From Gonocerus acuteangulatus (taxonomy: Eukaryota > Arthropoda > Insecta > Hemiptera > Coreidae): a stretch of DNA of 64,000 bases. The translations under genes and the position numbers were made by a program. Positions 55,350-64,000 of the stretch are shown here, one piece after another. The notes below the pieces were generated by a model. The model saw nothing but the letters and a program-made list of their open reading frames with translations. It was not told the DNA's origin and did not search any database. The stretch spans positions 10,453,953 through 10,517,952 of the forward strand of contig OX328131.1 in the NCBI GenBank assembly GCA_946811695.1, read 5' to 3'. Each line of letters opens with the position of its first letter. The stretch's first letter is position 1.

Positions 55350-56305
55350 TTACTGTTTTTCAATATATTCTCCTCTAAGTTCAACACACTTAATATAACG
55401 CTTTGGCAACATTTCTATACCATGAAAAAAATAATTTTCTTCTTTGTTAAAAAAATCTAATGTTTGTTGCTCTTCGTCGGTGTTAAATCGCCTTCCACGA
55501 AGGTCAGATTTTAACTTTGAGAAAAGGTAGAAATCGCTAGGGGCCAAGTCTGGGCTGTAGGCCCTACAGTGTAGGGTGGATGAGAGATTTCTTGGAATCC
55601 ACAGTCCTTCACAGCGGCCTTGGAAATCAATGCTGTGTGGACAGAGGCATTGTCGTGAAGGAGGCGGACACCTCTGCTTAACTTCCCTCGCCTCTTCTCT
55701 TTAATGGCGTCTCGTAACCGGTGAAGTATGGCTGCATAATACTCACCATTCATTGTGGTATTCCTTTCTTTAAAATCTATCAGTATTATTCCTTTACAGT
55801 CCCAAAAAATTGTGGCCATTACCTTTTTTGTTGACTGCGTGACTTTTGCCTTTAAAGGAGGCGTTTCTCCTGGTCTTCTCCATTCCATGGACTCTCTTTT
55901 GCTGAGTGGGTCATAATATAGAACCATTGTCTCATCCCCAGTTACAATTGAGTCCAAAAAATTCCTTGGGTTGGCATTATACTCGTGTAAAAATTCATTG
56001 AACCAGTGAACTCGTTCGTTTTTGAGCAGCTGAAAGAATTTTTGGAACCCATCTTGCACTAACCTTGTTCATATGCAAATGTTCTTTGTTGATCCTCAAA
56101 ACACTTGGTTTTGAAAGCCCTAACCTCGCTGCTATTTCCTTGGTTTTTAGTCGCCGGTCAGACAGCAATTCAGATTCCACAAGTTGGATTGTTTCAGAAG
56201 TGACAGCTTCCAATGGGCAACCGGGATTTGGGTCATTTTCTAGACTTTCTCTCCCTAACTTAAATAATTTTGCCCATTCTTTCACTATACGAGGGGAAGG
56301 ACTGC
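55350..56305 (-). pseudogene. Mariner transposase, broken
   Basis: Order on the minus strand: helix-turn-helix (KTKEIAARLGLSKPSVLRI), catalytic TGDETMV, LLHDNASVH, and after a frameshift APSDFYLF with the third Asp (D,D34D type). The breaks: an LTR element after the first ~27 codons, a frame change near 56050, and a palindromic insertion of ~14 bp (CTGTAGGGCCTACA) near 55556-55570 just before the third Asp. The N-terminal piece lies beyond the LTR element (59177-59257: MFKLEYLAAIKFFCKEGLN). No working enzyme can come from it. Confidence 0.9.
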
Positions 56306-56310
56306 CCGTA

Positions 56311-56437
56311 TGTTTCATGATTAATTTATAAAAATAACACATCTATATTTGAGAACACCAAGATAGCAACTGATTTATTTAATCTCTATAGTAATAATAA
56401 TAATAATATATAAACATATGGTCAATTCCATATGACA
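56311..56437 (-). repeat. 3' LTR
   Basis: Minus strand TGTCATATGGAATTGACCAT ... ATGAAACA. It differs from the other LTR mainly by TTA-triplet number and one C/T. Confidence 0.92.
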
Positions 56438-56448
56438 TCTTCCCCTTG
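56438..56448 (-). other. Polypurine tract
   Basis: CAAGGGGAAGA on the minus strand immediately before the TGTCATATGG of the 3' LTR; plus-strand priming site. Confidence 0.85.
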
Positions 56449-56455
56449 AAGATTG

Positions 56456-58440
56456 TTAAAGATCCAGCCGAGTAGGTGGTTTGATGGTCCGTCCGTATCT
56501 GGATACCTTGACATTCTGTCCTTTATCTTCTAATGGTTTATGAGGTGAAAGATGTTCACGACATTTGTTCTCCTCTGCTTGAGGAAAGAGCAGCATTTCT
56601 GCAGATGTCGTCCTGTCCTTGGGGTTAGCTTTAGTGAAGGACCTTTTCATCTGAGCAGTGTTTCTCCTCAGGAGCCTATCTCCTCAGGGCACTATCTCTG
56701 CAAATCCAGTAAGACCTAGGCTCTTCTGCTTTCCTCTCCACTGTCCCCTTCGTCCAGTATTTGTCATTCATTGTTCTGAAGACAACATTGTCACCTTTTT
56801 TAAACGATGATTCCCTTTTGAGTCGGCGTCGGTCATGAACATCCTTGGTTATGCCCTGTTTGATCTTTAGGAGGTTTCTGATATTGTTTTGAATATGAGG
56901 CTGGAGGATCTCACTTGCGCATGGCAACTCAGATCTGAGAATACGACTGTTTAGGATCTGAGATGGAGAACAATACAAACCAGAAATAGGAGAATTATTA
57001 TATTCAAAGAGATATTCTCTATAGTCAATTCCATCTTCTAAACTTTTCCTTAAAATTGTCTTGGAAATCCCCACTGCTCTTTCTGACATACCATTACTTT
57101 TTGGGTAATGAGGAGTACTGTTGATTATTGCAATCCCTTTTTGTTGACAATAGGTTCTGCACTGAAACGATGAGAAAGGGTTACTATCTGCTATGATGGT
57201 CTTAGGATAGCCAAGAGCGTGAAGACTTCTCTCCATCCATCGATTATACTCGATGAAGATTTGTTGGTGAGAGGTCGTAGCTCAATCCAATGGGAGTAGT
57301 GGTCAATCACAACAAGGTAACTTTTATGCCCGAAATCGAGAATATCACAGCCAACTGTTTCAAACCTTAATTCAGGAATTTCGTGAGGCATAAGGGGTTC
57401 CGACAAATTTTGGTTGCTATACTTCTCACAGGTCCTGCACATTTTCACCAATGATTCTAAATCACGGCTCATTGACGGCCAGAAATACAGTTGCCTCGCT
57501 TTCTGTAATCCTTTAGTCAATCCAGGATGTCCTTTGTGTATTGAATGTGATATCGGTACCTTCAAGCTCTCAGGTACAACTATTTTCTCCTGATAGAACA
57601 AAATTCCATCTTCAAAAAACAAATCTTCTTGTATCTTGGAAAAGGGTAAAAGTTCTGTTTGTAACTTATTTTCTTTAGGCCAACCATCACGGCAGTATTG
57701 TAGAACCTTAACTAGTATTCTGTCAGTAGCGGTTGCCAGTCGCAGTCCCTTCTTCTGATCACTGCTTAAAGGCAGATGTTTACTGACACTATGCACCATT
57801 TCAAACATTTCTTCATCTTCTTCTGTTTCTTTTAAGAAGTTTCTTGAAAGCATATCTGGAAAAAGAAGTTGTTTGCCAGGAATATAGTTCACTTTGAGGT
57901 TATAACGGAGTAATTTTATTCTAAATCGTTGAAGTCTAGTAGATCCAATTTTGCAGATATGTTTTTGAAATATTGTCGATAGAGGCTTGTGATCAGTATG
58001 AACAATAATTGATGGCAGACCATAAATATAGCGATGAAACTTAGAACACCCAAAATTTATTGCAAGCATTTCTTTTTCAGACTGGCTATAATTGAGTTCC
58101 GAAGAGTTCATTTGCCTAGAAGCACATGCCACAAGTTTCAGATGACCATTATCTTCTTGAAACAGACAACTTCCTATTCCATTTTTGCTTGCATCACACT
58201 GCAAGATAGTTTTCTTCTTAGGATCAAATGGAACTAGTGCTGGTGCTTCACAGATAAATTGTTTTAATTGTACAAATGCCTTTTCCTGAGTTTGTGTCCA
58301 AAGCCATTGGGAGTTCTTACATAATAATTTTGATAAAGGAGCCATCATTTCGGCCATCTTGGGAACAGATTTTCGCACATAGTTAAAAGAACCAATAACT
58401 TTTTGTAAGTCTTCTTTATTCTTTGGAGAGTCTCTTTCCC
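56456..58440 (-). pseudogene. Ty3/gypsy pol: RNase H and integrase
   Basis: Frame 58378-57191 (395 aa): RT thumb end with FVQLKQFICEAPAL, RNase H with QCDASKNGIG, SEKEMLAI and HTDHKPL, then integrase zinc finger HSIHKGHPG..CRTCEKY and the first core Asp in GCDILDFG. A frame change near 57215 leads to 57236-56676 with the second Asp (IIADSN) and Glu (MSERAVG), then a C-terminal GDNVVFR segment. A further frame 56650-56456 ends RYGRTIKPPTRLDL, the usual tail. Catalytic residues are present but frames are broken. Confidence 0.88.
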
Positions 58441-58445
58441 TTGGT

Positions 58446-58690
58446 TTTTTATTGATTTTTATTTTTGTAATTTCTTATGTTAAGAAAATGTATTTGTGTG
58501 TAAAACGGGATAGGTAAAATGAGACCAATTTTCTATTGCTAGAAATAATGAAAAGTTTTGGGAAATTCGTATAATTTCTTAATATCTCGAAAACGGTTGA
58601 AAATCTTGGGAAGGGAAAGGTTACCATTCGAAAGCTTACTAAATGCTCTACAAAAACAAACGATTCTAACTTCATAATAGCTTCAACACG
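58446..58690. repeat. Small repeat inserted in the LTR element's RT
   Basis: RT sequence stops at MKL (58690) and resumes with NKEDLQKVIGSF at about 58430. The piece between resembles 39715-39960 (ATATCTCGAAAACGGTTGA, CCATTCGAAAGCTTACTAAA). Confidence 0.7.
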
Positions 58691-58768
58691 TTTCGGGTCG
58701 ATTTTCATACCCTCCTTATTAAAGAGATGCCCGACATAGCGCACCTCTGTTTGACAATATTGCGTCAA
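58690..58768 (-). pseudogene. RT fragment, end of palm
   Basis: TEVRYVGHLFNKEGMKIDPK precedes VEAIMKL, the usual RT segment before the thumb. Upstream of it RT is deleted; an imperfect repeat (CATCATGTTCCGTAA, 58772 and 58869) marks the deletion junction with gag. Confidence 0.8.
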
Positions 58769-58836
58769 ACCATCATGTTCCGTAACAGTGATAATTTTAT
58801 AAATGAAATTATAAAATTATTTTATAATTATAATAA

Positions 58837-59049
58837 TTACGCTATGGGTACATAGCGCACCTCTGTACCCATCATGTTCCGTAAAAGTGATAATTTTACC
58901 TTATCCGCTGATTCATCTTGACCTGTTGTTATTAGGAAGTCATTAAAGGACTGTTTCCACAACTTCCATTCACCTGCAACATCTTCACCTTCAAGACGTA
59001 AATTAGGTGGTAATTTCACAAATCCTTGTGAACAATTCGACTGCGCCAT
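58837..59049 (-). pseudogene. Gag N-terminal fragment
   Basis: ATG at the 5' LTR border; MAQSNCSQGF, then WKLWKQSFNDFLITTGQDE, resembling the start of gypsy-like Gag (W..W...F..F). After ~60 codons it runs into the deletion. Confidence 0.75.
59038..59048 (-). other. Primer-binding site, tRNA-Ser type
   Basis: TGGCGCAGTCG directly follows the 5' LTR end ACA. It is complementary to CGACTGCG-CCA, the 3' end expected of an insect tRNA-Ser beginning GCAGTCG. The gag ATG overlaps this junction. Confidence 0.8.
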
Positions 59050-59172
59050 GTTTTATGATTAATTTATAAAAATAACACATCTATATTTGAGAACACCAAG
59101 ATAGCAACTGATTTATTTAATCTCTATAGTAATAATAATAATATAAAAACATATGGTCAATTCCATATGACA
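59049..59172 (-). repeat. 5' LTR
   Basis: TGTCATATGGAATTGACCAT ... ATAAAACA on the minus strand, 124 bp. Confidence 0.92.
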
Positions 59173-59547
59173 CCGTATACGCAATCCAAGCGCAGGATTA
59201 AGACCCTCTTTACAAAAGAATTTAATTGCAGCAAGGTACTCGAGTTTGAACATTGTAAAAATGGGGAGTTTCCTTCAAGCCTGGACACTGACTGACAAGA
59301 CTAAGGAAGTACGGGCGATGGGTATGGAGTGAGCAGGCATGGACCTGCATAGGCGTGCAGGTTCCGGCACGTTTGAAGGAGGGGAAGCAGGACAGGCCGG
59401 AAACTTATGGACCTTACCTCGTATCATACTGAATCCGCCTGAAAAATTCCTTCAGCGGGCCCGCTGTCGTGGCATATTTGACATTTTACTAAATAGTAAT
59501 TAATCCACTAAAAGTACATCATTTTAAAAGTTTCTTCACTTATTTAT

Positions 59548-59829
59548 ATGCTTGCCAAAATAACTATACAAAAGGAAGAATTGGGCCCTGATGGAAATTT
59601 TGTCACTAAAGTGGCTATCAGTCCATGGGGACTCTACTGTATAGTTCATGTTAACAAAAGACATCACTCGTCCACCATGGAGTGGTTTTTTACTTCAATA
59701 ATAAATGAATGCATCAGTTTGTCTACATTTTTATTGGGTAATTATAATCTTTACAACAGCAATGAATTTAAGAGTTCAAAAAACAGACGTGTACAAAGAG
59801 AAACAAAAACTGAACTCAGTATTCTGTAG
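59548..59829 (+). CDS. Unidentified open frame, 93 aa
   Basis: Contains EELGPDGNFVTKVAISPWGL and RHHSSTMEWFFTSIINECIS. Composition is more protein-like than other frames here, but no family is recognised, no splice context is visible and it may be a transposon relic. Confidence 0.25.
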   Translation: MLAKITIQKEELGPDGNFVTKVAISPWGLYCIVHVNKRHHSSTMEWFFTSIINECISLSTFLLGNYNLYNSNEFKSSKNRRVQRETKTELSIL

Positions 59830-60640
59830 ATTAGGTACTATTTGTGTTCCCAGGAGGGAAACACAAATAGTATAATTTTATGTAGGACAAGAGGAAAATT
59901 ATGCTTGACATAGCTTTCTCTCCTACAAAAAACATATTTTCAAAACAAAACTTCATAAATATAAGAGCCCAATCAATGTAACAGTATTAAATAATGTAAT
60001 GCCTGAATAATGCAAACCAGATGAGCTGATGAGAGATCTTCACATTTCATAGGATTTGTCAAAAATGGTATGATTTTAATAAAATTGATACAAAAATACT
60101 TCGCCTGCTTTAAAAGAAAGGGTTTGTTTAGCAGTAGAATTTGCTCAAAGGAACACTATTTTTTGGGGAGAAATTTGTAACAACATAGAATGTTTTTGCA
60201 GTTTTAGAGGTTTATTGATGTGGGAAGTTTAATGAAACATCGTTCAAGATGTCATTGTTAACTGTTAACCGAAGAGAATAGAATTTCAGGTTTGGATACT
60301 AAGAAACAGAGGATAGAGTTGAAAAGCTTTGAACACGTTTGACATTCATTCGAACCAAGATATAGAAATTTTGGTTAGTATAGGATTACAGGGAGTATTA
60401 AAAAAAAGATGTTTTTTTAGAGACTAATTTGGGACTATTTGCGATTCCATAAAACTTCAAAATATCTCAACAAGTAAACAATTAATTTTGTATTATGTTC
60501 ATAAAAAAAATTAATATTTCTGATTAAAAAAAAATTGTTTAGCAAATATCAACAAAACAATAAAAATCATTTATAATTGATAAAAATAAAAATAAAAATC
60601 ATACTTGACAAAAACTTAAAAGGTTCAAATAAAAAATTTG
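59830..60640. other. No gene seen
   Basis: AT-rich intergenic sequence. Confidence 0.35.
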
Positions 60641-60649
60641 ATAGAATTT

Positions 60650-60800
60650 TTTTTTTTTTTTTTTTTAAAGGTGCATCAACTTCTGGGTCATTAGCGCCGT
60701 CATCCCAGGAGCAGCGAGGAATTTTCTCAGCGAGCTGTGAGATGAGAAAATTCCTGCTGCTGGTGGGACTCGAGCCCACCATTTCCCAGAATTTTATTAT
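60650..60800 (-). mobile_element. SINE type A, 5'-truncated
   Basis: T18 then AAGGTGCATCAACTTCTGGG, TCATTAGCGCC (tail), GAGATGAGAAAATTCCTGCT and GGGACTCGAGCCCACCATTT (box B). Box A is absent. Confidence 0.85.
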
Positions 60801-60817
60801 TGTTTTCACTTATAGGG

Positions 60818-60945
60818 CGTTTCCTCCGGGAGGAGACCCGCTTATGTCGACCCGGTGATGCAATCCAGACATGCCGACTAGAAAATTTCAGGCATCAGAA
60901 CTCATAGATCACGAATATATTGGTCGTTCAAATTTATATATAAAT
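60818..60945. repeat. Repeat family H
   Basis: GGGCGTTTCCTCCGGGAGGA, CGCTTATGTCGACC, and GGTCGTTCAAATTTATATAT as in the other copies; here the TA tract has decayed. Confidence 0.7.
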
Positions 60946-61720
60946 GTTTTAATTATATACTTGAAAGCCTGAAATTATATCGACCATAAATAACAAAAAA
61001 TCATACTGTTTGTGATACTTATACATGAAGTTACTTCTCGAAGCAAACAAAGAAAAAAAAACTTCTTGAAGTATAATAAACAATTTTATAAGTATATATA
61101 TAATATAAAACAATTAAGTTTTTAAAAAAAAAAAACTATTTTTTTTAAAGAGAAAACCTGATTGCCCTTTTAATAGCTGCTCACCAACGTTTATTAGTAT
61201 TTGCTAAAACTAGACAAAATGTATCATAAAAATAAAATAAGAAAACGCAGAGGCAGTAAGCTAACAAACTATAAAATAACAAGAAATTTAATATCTATAA
61301 ATACTACATACATAATTAAATGTTACAAAAAATGTCTAAATGTTAAACTACCTAACCAGTATATGTTAATAGTAACTTGGATGATATTAACTAAAATATA
61401 ATAGTAACTGAATAAATTTTAACAAAGTACAATAGGCCGATATTCAATAATGTCATGGTAAAAATTAAAAAAAAATCATATAGGTATGAAAACACAATAT
61501 TTACATTATATAAAAAAATTATCAAAAGCCTCATCAATAATAAATAAGTTCGAAATAATAAAAGATGAATGGCAAAACAATCACAAAAAAAGTCAAAGGC
61601 ACTTGAATAAAACAAAATAAAATACAAAAACAATCACATATTGCTAAAATTGAAAGAGTCATAAGGCACATAGATTTTAGGTGAGATTTGTTGAAATTTG
61701 TGGAGTTTTGATTGGCACTT
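60946..61720. other. No gene or repeat seen
   Basis: Very AT-rich; frames at 61201-61633 on both strands look like chance. Confidence 0.4.
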
Positions 61721-61728
61721 TTTTCTTC

Positions 61729-61772
61729 TTATACTTTTTGATCGCCTTTCTTTTCTTCTTCTCGAACTGGAA
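61729..61772 (-). CDS. Probable last exon of an unidentified minus-strand gene
   Basis: Acceptor TTCTTTTTCAG on the minus strand. Read in the phase that joins the exon at 63794-63898 it gives PVREEEKKGDQKV and TAA. In another frame the same DNA gives a Lys-rich FQFEKKKRKAIKKYKKKK stretch ending at ~61678, but that frame does not fit the upstream exon. Confidence 0.4.
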
Positions 61773-61836
61773 CTGAAAAAGAATAAGAAATATGAATTTT
61801 ATTATATACTTTTAATGACAGAAATAAATAGATAGA

Positions 61837-61880
61837 ACGGCGCTAATGGCCCCAAAGTCGATGCACCATCAAAACTGTGT
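61837..61880 (+). repeat. Lone SINE tail domain
   Basis: ACGGCGCTAATGGCCCCAAA plus GTCGATGCACCATCAAAA; no head attached. Confidence 0.65.
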
Positions 61881-61889
61881 GTACATAGC

Positions 61890-62032
61890 ATCAGAGCTTG
61901 TACATCAGAGGGCACTTGTTTCACCCTTCCTGTCTTAATGCTATTCCCCCTACATAGGCAAGAGTGGGCCATTTTCAGTTGAGTTTTATTTTGAGTTGTG
62001 TCACTTTAGAAATACTTGTGCAATCTGTTTAT
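61890..62032. repeat. Dispersed repeat shared with 43225-43330
   Basis: AGAGCTTGTACATCAGAGGG, CTTCCTGTCTTAATGC, ACATAGGCAAGAGTG. Confidence 0.75.
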
Positions 62033-62206
62033 GAGGACAGTTACAATAATTAGTGAAAAAATGAGGATACTACACATTTTAGAATGACTATGCAATTAGC
62101 AGCCTCAAAAAATTCGAACAATGGTAGCAAGATTCAACTTTTCTAAAAATATTACTAACTAAATATTTATTGTCAATTTAAGTAATTTATGAAATTAATG
62201 TGTAAA

Positions 62207-62548
62207 AAAAAAAAAAAAATCAGTCCCGTAACAGGCCACGAGGGCCCATAGGGGCAGATACTATAGAGATATCTGATTCATGACCATACGGCACACAAGG
62301 GAGATAGTGTGGTCAGTACTATGCTCCAGCCGCCTGATTTTCCCCTTGGCTGCTTCGACTGCTATAATCATTAGCACCCAAGGTACCCATTATTAAATAA
62401 TTAAAGACTGGGTTGGCCTAGGGGCGGTCAGGGAGACCGAATACAACCCATGAGCAAAGACACAAGAAGAAAAAATCTTTAGTGCTTCCTCGGGATTTGA
62501 ACTCGGGTCCTCCAACTTGTTAGTCCAGTGCTCTACCACTCGCCCCCG
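62207..62548 (-). mobile_element. SINE type B
   Basis: AAAATCAGTCCCGTAACAGG on the left (sense 3' T tail), box B GAACTCGGGTCC, and GTGCTCTACCACTCGCCCCC at the head. GAAATTAATGTGTA occurs at 62190 and again near 62650, enclosing the SINE plus ~100 bp that includes the palindrome AACTAACGTTGA/TCAACGTTAACT. Confidence 0.88.
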
Positions 62549-63180
62549 TTAACTAACGTTGAGCATTCAACGTTAACTAACGTTGAATGCTCATTGCAAG
62601 CAGATGAACCACCAAAAGCGACCGACACATGGATTTTAATTTATTTAGTGAAATTAATGTGTACTTAATTTTAATATTAAAATCTGCATATGAATGAAGA
62701 GAAAAAAAATGTAAATAATGGATAATTTATGTGAAAAATGCTACAACAAAGGAATCTAAGAGAGGAAGGGGGTGGGGGTGGCAGATAGAATTGAGTCACC
62801 GTACGAAAATGGCGACAATAAGAAATGCACAGAAGTCCTGAGATTATTTTAGACTGCGGTGAAACTGAAATTTCGGGACATTGAGTCAAAATTCATGACT
62901 TTTTTGTGCAGTAGACACCCTGTATTTCTATTAGGCAGTTATTTTACACTAGATTAGTATATCTTATTAGCGCTTGTCAACTTAGCACTTGTACTTATGT
63001 GAAAACAAGGTTGTTTTTTAGTGACACATTTTAGTGAACCACCATTCCACTACGCAGTTGTCCCTAGTCACTTAATGTAAAGAGCCCAACGAGTGTTTGG
63101 TGACATAATAATAGCAAAAAATATTTTATAAAAAAATAACTAAAATTAATCATTAAACGATCCTTCGCTCAAATGTATAG
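62549..63180. other. No gene seen
   Basis: Includes the short palindromes near 62553-62595; otherwise unremarkable. Confidence 0.4.
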
Positions 63181-63246
63181 AATTATCAAATAAGGCGAAA
63201 GGTCAATAAAACTACGCCACACACTTTTTATTAGACTTCCCTACAT

Positions 63247-63287
<41 letters not shown>

Positions 63288-63634
63288 GGCACTTCGACAA
63301 AAAGGCCATTAGCGCCGACATCCAGGGTGCTGCGAGAAATTTTCCCAATGAGCGGATTGAGAAAATTCCTACCACCGATGGGGATCGAACCCACCATCTC
63401 TTGCTTATCAAGCCACTAGACCACGAGAGACCCCCTACATGTTTCCCACCATTTTGGCGCCTCTTCAGGGGAATATACTTAAAACATATCTTCAGCCTCA
63501 ACTTGAGGAGTAGAACCTTCCACTAGCAGTAATATTCCTCTGAAGAGGCGCCAAAATGGTACGAAACATGTAAGGAAGCCTAATTTAAAAGTGTGTGGCG
63601 TAGTTTTATTGACCTTCCGCCTTATTCGATAATT
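63181..63634. mobile_element. Inverted-repeat element with hammerhead-like motifs, split by a SINE
   Basis: AATTATCAAATAAGGCG AAAGGTCAATAAAACTACGC at the left mirrors GCGTAGTTTTATTGACCTT..CCGCCTTATTCGATAATT at the right. The inner part holds CCTCTGAAGAGGCGCCAAAA then ACGAAACATG, and its inverse, a hammerhead-like CTGAWGA..GAAAC order. Confidence 0.85.
63251..63432 (-). mobile_element. SINE type A, TSD CCCTACATGTTT
   Basis: TSD at 63239-63250 and 63433-63444. T tract, ACGGCACTTCGACAAAAAGG, CCATTAGCGCCGACATCCAG, GGGGATCGAACCCACCATCT (box B) and CTAGACCACGAGAGACC (box A side). Confidence 0.94.
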
Positions 63635-63793
63635 TTATAACCTTAATTATTTTAGATTCCATGAATACAAACGATCTTTTAGGCTGGCTGTTGCTTTCCC
63701 TTCTTAGGGGACCCTGGTTCTATCTATTGTAGACTCCAGAGTAGAAAAGTATAACAAAAAAAAAAATTGAATGTCTTCAAAAACATAACTTAC

Positions 63794-63898
63794 AGACAAT
63801 ATTCTCCATATAAAGGCTAGTTGTATGAGAATCTGGAGATCCACCAGATTCCAATGTTGGATGCATCAAGGCTATCCGAGTTGACATTTCTTCTATTT
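63794..63898 (-). CDS. Probable internal exon of an unidentified minus-strand gene
   Basis: Minus-strand acceptor TTTTTCTTTTAG and donor TCT|GTAAGT; 105 bp. Only one frame is open through it (offset 2): IEEMSTRIALMHPTLESGGS PDSHTTSLYMENIV. It joins in phase to the exon at 61772-61729. The intron contains SINEs and the hammerhead-like element. No family is recognised; the 5' part lies beyond the window. Confidence 0.5.
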
Positions 63899-64000
63899 CT
63901 AAAAGAAAAACAGAAAAAACAAAACAATTATTTACTAGTTTATTTCAATTTGTTTAGTTTATTTCAAAACTAGCCCCTTATGTAAATTCACACAGCTAAA

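Larger units (their letters stand above)
56311..59172 (-). mobile_element. Ty3/gypsy LTR retrotransposon, internally deleted, inserted in the mariner
   Basis: Two ~125-bp LTRs (56311-56437 and 59049-59172), TG..CA ends, TSD CCGTA at 56306-56310 and 59173-59177. On the minus strand the order is 5' LTR, primer site, short gag piece, RT end, RNase H, integrase, polypurine tract, 3' LTR. The RT-RNase H-integrase order marks Ty3/gypsy. At 2.86 kb it lacks most of gag, protease and the RT palm. LTRs differ by only a few bases, so insertion is recent. Confidence 0.93.
55294..59414 (-). mobile_element. Mariner element, split by an LTR element
   Basis: Ends AGGTTCATAAGTTTCCGGCC and reverse AGGTCCATAAGTTTCCGGCC are 20-bp inverted repeats with one mismatch, flanked by TA (55292-55293, 59415-59416). 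Without the inserted LTR element the mariner would be ~1.25 kb, the normal size. Confidence 0.93.

Noticed and set aside
29709..63432. tRNA genes
   Set aside because: Box A and box B are present, but the heads do not form complete cloverleaves with intact acceptor stems and are followed by SINE bodies and TSDs.

Overview
The window is eukaryotic, AT-rich and crowded with transposons. It is most likely from an arthropod, probably an insect. Reasons: a split kinase gene whose wording matches the SBK1 / insect meng-po family, a 12-exon cytochrome P450 of the CYP4 (CYP4C-like) family, spliceosomal introns with GT..AG borders, and many metazoan element types (mariner, hAT, Jockey-like LINEs, Ty3/gypsy, tRNA- and 5S-derived SINEs, Penelope-like fragments). 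The species cannot be told from sequence alone. Nothing bacterial is present: no operons, CRISPR or phage genes.

Layout. 1-8.1 kb: degenerate satellite, an 84-bp minisatellite, AT microsatellites, a 5'-truncated LINE with target-site duplication (TSD), and small repeats. 8.1-15.0 kb (+): six exons of the kinase gene; its first exon(s) lie upstream and were not found. 15-28.3 kb: gene-free and repeat-built. It holds an element with a 50-bp palindromic minisatellite between inverted repeats, a LINE insertion with template jump and inversion, and a 1.7-kb fold-back element inside another repeat. 28.4-54.5 kb (+): the P450 gene. Its 12 exons join in frame to 500 aa, and its introns are loaded with hAT-type MITEs (several with exact 8-bp TSDs), SINEs, minisatellites and a Tigger-like MITE. 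55.3-59.4 kb: a mariner element (-) split by a short-LTR Ty3/gypsy element (-), which itself carries a small insertion. 59.4-64 kb: more SINEs, a hammerhead-like/Penelope-like palindromic repeat, and the probable last two exons of an unidentified minus-strand gene.

Function. The two host genes do not form a pathway: one is a cytoplasmic Ser/Thr kinase, the other a microsomal monooxygenase. They are neighbours on the + strand about 13 kb apart. The most interesting material is in the repeats: SINEs with different heads (tRNA type A, tRNA type B, 5S rRNA) that share one tail domain; scattered hammerhead-ribozyme-like motifs; a fourfold 178-bp duplication that copies a P450 splice donor; and nested insertions whose order can be read from TSDs.
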